Source: Elusimicrobia bacterium RIFCSPLOWO2_01_FULL_60_11 | GTDB lineage: Bacteria > Elusimicrobiota > Elusimicrobia > 2-02-FULL-39-32 | Assembly (NCBI GenBank): GCA_001800085.1 | Contig: MGUS01000052.1 | Location: 1 to 7,703, forward strand | Reading direction: 5' to 3' | DNA: 7,703 nucleotides | Shown here: positions 1 to 4,500 of the stretch, piece after piece | How the letters are laid out: every line of letters begins with the position of its first letter | Position numbering within the stretch: position 1 is the first letter of the stretch | The notes under the pieces: model-generated | What the model was told of the DNA's origin: nothing | The model's input: the letters and a program-made list of their open reading frames with translations, nothing else | Database searches by the model: none | Translations under genes and position numbers: made by a program

Positions 1-523
1 CCAGTATCTTTTTGCGCGTGCCTTCGAGCATGCCGCTGGTCAGGCCGATGAGGGAGGCGGCCAGAGCCCAGGAAGCCGCCATGGAAAAAGAGTAGGCATA
101 GCGCGCGCCCATGAAAAATCTCTCAAAGACCGGGTAGGCCGCTCCGCCCAGGAACCCGCCCGCAGCGCCCAGGGCCCCGCCCAAAAAGGCCTTGTAGCCG
201 GAGCGCTCCATCATGCCGCCCACGGCGCCGATGAAAGCCCCCGCGATGGCCGTGGCCCCCGGGTCCCGGCCGGGAAAAAATCCAAGGAGAACGTTGAAAT
301 CAGCGGAGCCCTCGGCGGTGAAGTGAAGCGTGCGGGACACCGCCACGGCCAGGACGCAGCCCACGCCCGCGGCGAAGAACCCCGCGAGAGAGCGCCGCGC
401 GATCCAGCCCAGGTTCTGGACGACCTGCGATATCTCCACGCTTTTGAGCGTTATGGCGATGCCGCAATGGGTGCAATGGCTGATGTCGGATTTGAACTGA
501 CGGCCGCAACTCGGGCAGGTCAT
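1..523 (-). CDS. Zinc-ribbon, glycine-rich integral membrane protein (C-terminal part beyond window)
   Basis: Reading leftward from the ATG at 523, the frame is open to the window edge for 174 complete codons, so only the N-terminal part is visible. It begins MTCPSCGRQF, and cysteines at residues 3, 6, 17 and 20 form a CxxC-x10-CxxC zinc ribbon. After about 25 residues comes a hydrophobic segment near residues 46-65, then repeated Gly/Ala-rich hydrophobic stretches (GAFIGAVGGMM, GGALGAAGGFLGGAAY, SWALAASLIGLTSGM) typical of tightly packed membrane helices. Proteins of this layout sometimes carry an FHA or similar domain further on, but that part is not visible. The start lies 22 nt after the dehydrogenase stop on the same strand, so it is probably the last visible gene of an nth operon. 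No Shine-Dalgarno sequence is visible before the ATG. Function is unknown; a membrane protein with a cytoplasmic zinc ribbon is all the sequence supports. Confidence 0.72.
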   Translation of the reverse strand, partial: MTCPSCGRQFKSDISHCTHCGIAITLKSVEISQVVQNLGWIARRSLAGFFAAGVGCVLAVAVSRTLHFTAEGSADFNVLLGFFPGRDPGATAIAGAFIGAVGGMMERSGYKAFLGGALGAAGGFLGGAAYPVFERFFMGARYAYSFSMAASWALAASLIGLTSGMLEGTRKKIL

Positions 524-545
524 GCCGTTATAGTATCAAATTTCA

Positions 546-1322
546 TCAAGCCCGGTCGGTCGCGCGATAGCGGTAAGCCAGCCATTCCGCGAAGAGAGGC
601 AGGAAAAAATGGATGATATGCAGTATGCGCGTGCGCCGGGGGACGAATATCTCCAGCTTTTTTCTGCGGATGGCTTGAAGCATGGCCTCGGCCACGCGCT
701 CGGGGGTGATGGGGGTGAGTTTCTTCCCCTTTGCCTTTGCGTCGTCCACGATCTGCTTGACCATGGGCGTGTAGACCGTGCCGGGACTGACCGTGATGAC
801 CCTGATGCCTTTAGACGCCGCTTCCTGCCTTAAAGTTTCAGAAAAACCCGTGAAGGCGAACTTGCTGGCGCAATAATATCCCAGGTTGGGCAGGCCCACG
901 CGCCCGGCCACCGACGAGACGTTCACGATGACGCCCGACTTCTGCTTCTCCATGACGGGCAGGACTTCCATGGCGCAGGCGGCGGCCCCGAAAAAATTCA
1001 CCTCCATCACCCGCCGGACCTCCTGCGGGGTGGTCTCCTCCATCTTCTTATAGACCAGCACGCCCGCGTTGTTGATGAGGATGTCGACCCGCCCGAAGGC
1101 ATCGACCGCGCGGCGCACCATGTTCTTGACGGCGGCGGGGTCCGTGACATCCGTGGGCACCGCGATGGAGTTGGGGATCTCCCTTGCGAGGGCGGCGAGC
1201 TTCTCTTTGGAGCGCGCGGCCAGGATCACTTTAGCCCCGCGCTGCGACAGGAGCCGCGCCGTGGCCAGGCCTATGCCGCTGGAAGCGCCTGTGACGATGG
1301 CGACTTTGTTCATGAAATCCAT
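546..1322 (-). CDS. Short-chain dehydrogenase/reductase (classical SDR family)
   Basis: A 258-residue cytoplasmic NAD(P)-dependent oxidoreductase of the classical SDR family. The cofactor-binding motif TGASSGIG is at residues 11-18 and NNAG at 84-87. The catalytic set is complete: Asn109 (VNF), Ser137 (NVSS), Tyr150 and Lys154 (YCASK). Arg37 in the AARS stretch after beta-2 suggests NADP(H), though this is an inference. The substrate is not predictable. The C-terminus (residues 230-258, ILHIIHFFLPLFAEWLAYRY) is hydrophobic and ends in basic residues, suggesting contact with a membrane or a lipid-like substrate. The start MDFMNK at 1322 was chosen because AGGGAGGT lies 7 nt before it and it follows the nth stop by 2 nt. 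An upstream start at 1433 would add 37 residues that are only the nth sequence read in another frame. It is probably cotranscribed with nth. Confidence 0.93.
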   Translation of the reverse strand: MDFMNKVAIVTGASSGIGLATARLLSQRGAKVILAARSKEKLAALAREIPNSIAVPTDVTDPAAVKNMVRRAVDAFGRVDILINNAGVLVYKKMEETTPQEVRRVMEVNFFGAAACAMEVLPVMEKQKSGVIVNVSSVAGRVGLPNLGYYCASKFAFTGFSETLRQEAASKGIRVITVSPGTVYTPMVKQIVDDAKAKGKKLTPITPERVAEAMLQAIRRKKLEIFVPRRTRILHIIHFFLPLFAEWLAYRYRATDRA

Positions 1323-1324
1323 GG

Positions 1325-1933
1325 CTAGACCTCCCTGGAAGGGCAGACCGAGATGAGCGGGCACTTGGGGCAAAGGGGGCGGCCGGCCTTGCAGACCTGC
1401 CTGCCGTGCGTGATGAGGGCGTGGGAGAACCATATCCAGTCCTTCCTAGGCACTACCTTGACCAGGTCCTGTTCCACCTTGACCGGGTCGGTCTGGCGCG
1501 TCAGACCCAGTTTCTTGGCGATGCGCTTGACATGAGTGTCCACCACGATGCCTTCGGCCATGCCGAAGGCCGTTCCCAGCACCACATTGGCGGTCTTGCG
1601 GGCCACGCCCGGGAGGGTAAGCAGGGCCTCCATGGTACGGGGCACCTGCCCCCCGAAGTCCTGCTCCAGCTTGGCCCCGGCGGCCTTGATCCAGCGGGCT
1701 TTTTGGCGGAAGAACCCCGTTGAGCGGACGAGTTTTTCCAGCTCGGGGGGCTTGGCCCGGGCGAAGTCCCGGGCGGTCTTGTAGCGGGCAAAAAGAGCCG
1801 GGGTGACCATGTTCACCCGCTTGTCGGTGCATTGGGCGGAAAGGATGGTGGAGACCATGAGTTGAAGGGGGTTTTTGTGGGACAGGGCACAGTTTGCCCC
1901 GGGGTAGGCCCGTTTAAGGAGTTTAAGAATCAT
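1325..1933 (-). CDS. nth: Endonuclease III (DNA glycosylase / AP lyase)
   Basis: A 202-residue bifunctional base-excision repair enzyme that removes oxidised pyrimidines and nicks the resulting abasic site. Family hallmarks are complete: the substrate-pocket stretch LSAQCTDKRVN (31-41), the helix-hairpin-helix LPGVARKTANVVLG (107-120) with catalytic Lys113, the catalytic Asp132 in VVDTHV, and the C-terminal 4Fe-4S cluster ligands Cys181, Cys188, Cys191 and Cys197 in the C-x6-C-x2-C-x5-C spacing. Length is close to the usual 205-215 residues, with a slightly short N-terminus. The start at 1933 has no Shine-Dalgarno sequence; an AT-rich TATATT lies 6 nt before it. It heads the leftward operon and is divergent from the GYF_2-like gene, with 80 nt between the two starts. 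Confidence 0.96.
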   Translation of the reverse strand: MILKLLKRAYPGANCALSHKNPLQLMVSTILSAQCTDKRVNMVTPALFARYKTARDFARAKPPELEKLVRSTGFFRQKARWIKAAGAKLEQDFGGQVPRTMEALLTLPGVARKTANVVLGTAFGMAEGIVVDTHVKRIAKKLGLTRQTDPVKVEQDLVKVVPRKDWIWFSHALITHGRQVCKAGRPLCPKCPLISVCPSREV

Positions 1934-1939
1934 GCCAAA

Positions 1940-1945
1940 AATATA
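1940..1945 (-). promoter_or_regulatory. Possible -10 element before nth
   Basis: On the minus strand TATATT ends 6 nt before the nth ATG, which would put the transcript start at or within a base or two of the start codon. No acceptable -35 lies 16-18 nt upstream (that stretch is GC-rich), so the call is weak. The lack of a ribosome binding site before nth is consistent with a leaderless or very short-leader message. Confidence 0.3.
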
Positions 1946-1968
1946 TCATTTTTTATGAGGCGGGGGGC

Positions 1969-1996
1969 TTGAAAAACGCCGTTTTCCTGTTAAACT
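1969..1996 (+). promoter_or_regulatory. Sigma70-type promoter for the GYF_2-like gene
   Basis: TTGAAA (1969-1974), a 16-nt spacer, then TAAACT (1991-1996), followed by ATG at 2014. The predicted transcript would start about 10 nt before the ATG and include a weak AGGT (2004-2007) as ribosome binding site. The -35 element coincides with a TTG that could otherwise be taken as an upstream start codon. The -10 matches consensus at four of six positions. Confidence 0.5.
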
Positions 1997-2013
1997 TCAC
2001 ATTAGGTACGCCG

Positions 2014-2964
2014 ATGAGCCAAAGATACTTTTGCAGGACGTCCGACGGTGTGGAAGGGCCTTACGAACCCCAGGCCCTGAAATACATCGACGGGTTCACC
2101 CCCGACATCCTCGTATCCCCCGACCTCCCTGAGGCCCCCGAAACCTGGACCCGTTTTTCCGAGATCGCGGAGCTCCAGGCCGTCATCAACCAGAACCCAA
2201 AAACCAGCGCCGCTCCCGTCGTCATAGAGGCCCCGTCCATCGATGTGGGGGCGATTCATGAATCGCCCGTACAGGAACCTATCGCCCCGGAAGTCCCCAG
2301 GGACGAGTTCACGGCATCGACGGAAATGCTGGACCTGATGCAAAAGATATCCAAGGAGATGGAGCAGAAGAAGGCCGAGGCCCCGGCCCGGATACCCGAT
2401 CTAGACCTGTCTAAAATAAAACCTCTCAGCAGGCAGCCCAAGGCCAGCCGCGCGCCGGCGCTTGTGGCGGCGGTCGTCCTTGTGATCGCGGGCCTGGCAT
2501 TCCTTGCTGTCAAGACCAACGCTCCCAGGCAGTGGTTCAATCTGATAGCGGCCAAGTTCCATAAGACGGAGAAGATACCTGCAGCGGCCAAGCCGGAAGT
2601 TGCCGTAGGGGCGACGCATGCGTCGCCCGTACAGACCCTGGCGCCGGCCAAACCCGCGCCCCTTCCTATAATCACCAAGGCCCAGCCCAAAACGACCGCC
2701 ATTAAAGCGCCTGTCGTGGCCCAGAAGCCGGCCACCCCTGAGGAACAAAAGAAGCTGGCCACACAGAAATTTTACCTGCCCGGCGTGCCTTCGCCCAAGC
2801 TGGCCGCGGCCAAGGTCAACAAGAGCGAACCCCTCCCCGAAGTGGCCGAGGAAGCCGCGCCTGCCGATGAGCCGGAAGAGAAGGTGAATTACGGGAAGAG
2901 CGCCAAAGGCGCCAAAGGTTCAGGGAATGCCGATTGGATGAAGCAGGCCAGCTGGGGTGATTGA
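2014..2964 (+). CDS. GYF_2-like domain protein with single membrane segment and Ala/Pro-rich tail
   Basis: A 316-residue predicted single-pass membrane protein. Residues 1-53 (MSQRYFCRTSDGVEGPYEPQ..., with GFTPDILVSP and a conserved Trp) match the pattern of GYF_2-like domains, which are predicted protein-interaction modules. A charged, probably helical stretch spans 103-122, and one membrane segment spans about 149-166 (ALVAAVVLVIAGLAFLAV). The rest is rich in Ala, Pro and Lys and low in complexity. Residues 78-87 (VGAIHESPVQ) and 198-207 (VGATHASPVQ) are encoded by two copies of a palindromic DNA repeat and are probably not native protein sequence. The C-terminus reads KGSGNADWMKQASWGD. The start at 2014 was chosen because the domain begins there and a promoter occupies the upstream TTG at 1969. 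The gene stands alone on its strand. Its function is unknown; a scaffold or envelope role is only a guess. Confidence 0.85.
   Translation: MSQRYFCRTSDGVEGPYEPQALKYIDGFTPDILVSPDLPEAPETWTRFSEIAELQAVINQNPKTSAAPVVIEAPSIDVGAIHESPVQEPIAPEVPRDEFTASTEMLDLMQKISKEMEQKKAEAPARIPDLDLSKIKPLSRQPKASRAPALVAAVVLVIAGLAFLAVKTNAPRQWFNLIAAKFHKTEKIPAAAKPEVAVGATHASPVQTLAPAKPAPLPIITKAQPKTTAIKAPVVAQKPATPEEQKKLATQKFYLPGVPSPKLAAAKVNKSEPLPEVAEEAAPADEPEEKVNYGKSAKGAKGSGNADWMKQASWGD
2245..2274. repeat. Palindromic repeat copy 1, in frame in the GYF_2-like gene
   Basis: A 30-bp element with a perfect 20-bp palindrome at 2249-2268 (GGGCGATTCATGAATCGCCC), flanked by GTGG and GTACAG. It is read in frame as VGAIHESPVQ. It differs from the second copy at five positions; four of these are paired changes that keep the palindrome. 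Confidence 0.9.
2605..2634. repeat. Palindromic repeat copy 2, in frame in the GYF_2-like gene
   Basis: A second 30-bp copy with a perfect palindrome at 2609-2628 (GGGCGACGCATGCGTCGCCC), read in the same frame as VGATHASPVQ. It lies exactly 360 bp (120 codons) after copy 1. The same peptide recurs in unrelated proteins of some environmental bacteria, which fits a dispersed short palindromic element. Confidence 0.9.
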
Positions 2965-2986
2965 ATTTAGGTTGGAGTTGTAAGGG

Positions 2987-3154
2987 TCAGTTGAGAGAGA
3001 CGAGAGAATCTTCCGGAAGCATCCTTCTGCGTTCCCCCCGCCTCATGTCGAGAAAGAACCCCGCCTCAACGGAATAGCGGTACTTTTCGTCCAGCTTCCC
3101 GTCTCTGCGGTCGCTGCCGCGGCGGCGTTCTATCTTATCCTGCTTGTCCATCAT
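2987..3154 (-). CDS. Small basic protein of 55 residues, function unknown
   Basis: The frame begins MMDKQDKIERRRGSDRRDGK and ends LPEDSLVSLN. It is strongly charged, with arginine clusters (ERRRGSDRR, RRGERRR) around a short central stretch, RYSVEAGFFLDM. No membrane segment or named domain is recognised. Support for a real gene comes from a good promoter placed just upstream (TTGATT-17-TATGAT), the tandem ATG ATG start, and its position 43 nt behind the receiver gene on the same strand. Starts at 3154 or 3151 are both possible; no strong Shine-Dalgarno sequence is visible. It ends 22 nt from the convergent GYF_2-like gene with no terminator hairpin between. It may act with the receiver protein, but nothing in the sequence proves this. 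Confidence 0.62.
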   Translation of the reverse strand: MMDKQDKIERRRGSDRRDGKLDEKYRYSVEAGFFLDMRRGERRRMLPEDSLVSLN

Positions 3155-3172
3155 GTCATCAGCCACAGCTGA

Positions 3173-3201
3173 ATCATAGCAAAAAACAGGGGTAAAATCA
3201 A
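3173..3201 (-). promoter_or_regulatory. Sigma70-type promoter for the 55-residue protein
   Basis: Read on the minus strand: TTGATT (3201-3196), a 17-nt spacer, TATGAT (3178-3173). The transcript would start near 3166, about a dozen bases before the ATG at 3154. The -35 element overlaps the stop codon of the receiver gene. Confidence 0.6.
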
Positions 3202-3593
3202 CCTAAAAGTTCGTGGACCTTGAGCCTGAGTTCGGCGGCGGAGACGGGCTTTTTGATGAGGCCGCGCACATTGGGCTCGCGGCTGATGATCTCGACGGTG
3301 CCGGGGTCCAGATCCTGGCCGGTGAGCACCAGGACGGGGGTGTTCTGGTACCCCTCTTTCTGCATGTCCTTGATGATGCTGTAGCCGCCGTAGCCGGGCA
3401 TCTGCAGGTCGGTGATGAGGAGGTCGAATTTAAGGTAGGAGCCGTGGCGCAGGAGGTTCAGGGTCTCCCTGCTGCGGAATGTGCTGATGACCTGGAAATC
3501 GTCCCGCGTGAGCAAGGCGTTCAGGAACTCGCAGATGACGGGGTCGTCGTCCACCACGAGGATGGTCTTCATCTTGGTCTCGATGGTGTTCAT
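3198..3593 (-). CDS. Stand-alone response-regulator receiver protein (CheY-like)
   Basis: A 131-residue protein that is a receiver domain with no output domain. Acidic pocket residues Asp15-Asp17 (VVDDDP), phospho-acceptor Asp62 (LITDLQMPG), Thr91 (VLTG) and Lys115 (KKP) are all present, so it should be phosphorylated by a histidine kinase and act by protein contact. No kinase is visible in the window. The ATG at 3593 is 11 nt after a strong promoter, and another ATG at residue 8 (MKTILVVDDD) is where the conserved domain begins, so either could be used. The 55-residue basic protein follows on the same strand and is the nearest candidate partner. Base composition is more balanced than in the flanking repeats. 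Confidence 0.93.
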   Translation of the reverse strand: MNTIETKMKTILVVDDDPVICEFLNALLTRDDFQVISTFRSRETLNLLRHGSYLKFDLLITDLQMPGYGGYSIIKDMQKEGYQNTPVLVLTGQDLDPGTVEIISREPNVRGLIKKPVSAAELRLKVHELLG

Positions 3594-3604
3594 GGGATTG
3601 CGTA

Positions 3605-3633
3605 AATATAACAGGGAAACGGGGTTATTTCAA
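3605..3633 (-). promoter_or_regulatory. Sigma70-type promoter for the receiver gene
   Basis: Read on the minus strand: TTGAAA (3633-3628), exactly 17 nt, TATATT (3610-3605). The ATG at 3593 follows after 11 nt, so the leader would be only about 4-5 nt, too short for a Shine-Dalgarno site, and none is seen. Confidence 0.68.
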
Positions 3634-3655
3634 GGGCAACCTACCTCACCCCCAA

Positions 3656-3683
3656 CCCCCTCTCCTCTAACGAGGAGAGGGGG
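3656..3683. repeat. 28-nt perfect hairpin (CCCCCTCTCCTC stem), dispersed-repeat type
   Basis: CCCCCTCTCCTC (3656-3667), loop TAAC, and the exact reverse complement (3672-3683). Flanking CTCACCCCCAA and GCTAGGAA resemble the outer arms of a widespread intergenic repeat (read in proteins as SPLSSLEERG). It lies between the receiver promoter and the end of the giant ORF. There is no T-run after the stem on either strand, so it is not a standard intrinsic terminator, though it could still slow or end transcription. Confidence 0.75.
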
Positions 3684-3891
3684 CTAGGAATAGCGACGGC
3701 GCGAGTGGCAGTGGGTCTAATATTGACCAATGGCGAGGCGATGGTGGCGGCGAATTGCCCGCCAGGCGACGTAGCGGAAGGAGAGGCTCCGCCCGCGAAG
3801 CGGTGCGGAGAGGAAACCGCCGGGACTGGTTTCCTATAAGGCGGCGCCCAGGGCAATGAGCCGCCAGCCCTCGCGAGCCATGTGCGCTGAG
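3684..3891. other. Gene-free stretch with a run of GC-rich hairpins
   Basis: No convincing gene is seen in these roughly 200 bases after the stop of the giant ORF. Several inverted repeats follow one another: TGGCGG/CCGCCA (3745-3750 with 3759-3764), a 10-bp stem with one bulge and a GAA loop (3787-3810), AGGAAACC/GGTTTCCT with a 9-nt loop (3811-3835), and GGCGGC/GCCGCC (3840-3865). The second and third directly abut. This could be a structured 3' region, a nest of repeats, or the wreck of a gene. Confidence 0.5.
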
Positions 3892-4500
3892 TTATTGAGA
3901 GACGGCGGCGGCTTGGGCGGCGCGGAGTTTATCGGCCACGCGGGCGCTGACGAGGATGAAGGTGTCCTTGGTGACGGCCATCATCACCTGGATGAGGCGG
4001 CTGCGCCAGGAGGGCTTGAGGTCCATGGAGGGGTCGGCCAGGAGGTACAGGGAGAAGCCGTCCATGGTGGAGTCCTGCCGGCGGATCTCCCCGTAGAGCC
4101 AATCGAGGTCCAGGGGTTCCAGCACCTTGGCCGTGCGGTCGATGGTTATGGCCTTCAGGCCGAGCTGGAGGCGGAGCATGGATTCCACCAACCTGGCCCT
4201 GGGACGGAGAGCCAGGTTGGAGCCGACAAAGGCCACGCGGATGCGTTTCTTGTCCGGATTGGATTTGAGGAGCTGCTTCAACAGCTGGAAAATCTGAGAC
4301 ATCGATATTTGTGAGGGGTCCAGAGCCAGCACGACCCCCGCCTCGGCTTTAGCTCCCATGATCTCCGACATTTGGGCGATGCTGACCACCTGCGCCCGGT
4401 GCCTGTTGTCATCTATCAAATTCACTTGATCGATCCGCGATAGACCCAGGCCTCCGGGTTGGACGAGCGGAGGGAGGATATCCCTCAAGCCGGAGGGTTC
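3892..4500 (-). other. Unrecognised soluble C-terminal domain of the large ORF
   Basis: About 200 residues with alternating helices and strands (RIDQVNLIDDNRHRAQVVSI, AGVVLALDP, RIRVAFVGSNLAL, GFSLYLLADPSM, DTFILVSARVADKL). The strand-helix rhythm suggests an alpha/beta fold. No family or catalytic motif was recognised. It ends AAQAAAVSQ at 3895. Confidence 0.45.

Noticed and set aside
530..535. TACTAT 6 nt before the zinc-ribbon gene as a leaderless -10
   Set aside because: No -35 at 16-18 nt (the site reads CGACCG) and the gene follows the dehydrogenase by 22 nt, so cotranscription is likelier.
300..833. Several small ORFs opposite or out of frame with the zinc-ribbon and dehydrogenase genes
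   Set aside because: They overlap well-supported genes in other frames and lack domains or start signals.
1323..1433. Upstream start for the dehydrogenase
   Set aside because: The extra 37 residues are nth sequence in another frame; the ATG at 1322 has an AGGGAGGT site at good distance.
1969..2013. TTG start adding 15 residues to the GYF_2-like protein
   Set aside because: The TTG is part of the likely -35 element and the domain begins at the ATG at 2014.
3641..3856. Minus-strand ORF of 71 codons through the hairpin region
   Set aside because: Its C-terminus (IPSPLSSLEERGLGV) is the translated dispersed repeat; the rest is Pro/Ala/Arg low-complexity sequence without a ribosome binding site.
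3856..4314. Plus-strand ORF of 152 codons opposite the C-terminal domain
   Set aside because: Gly/Glu/His-rich shadow without a family match or ribosome binding site; the minus strand has better strand-helix structure.
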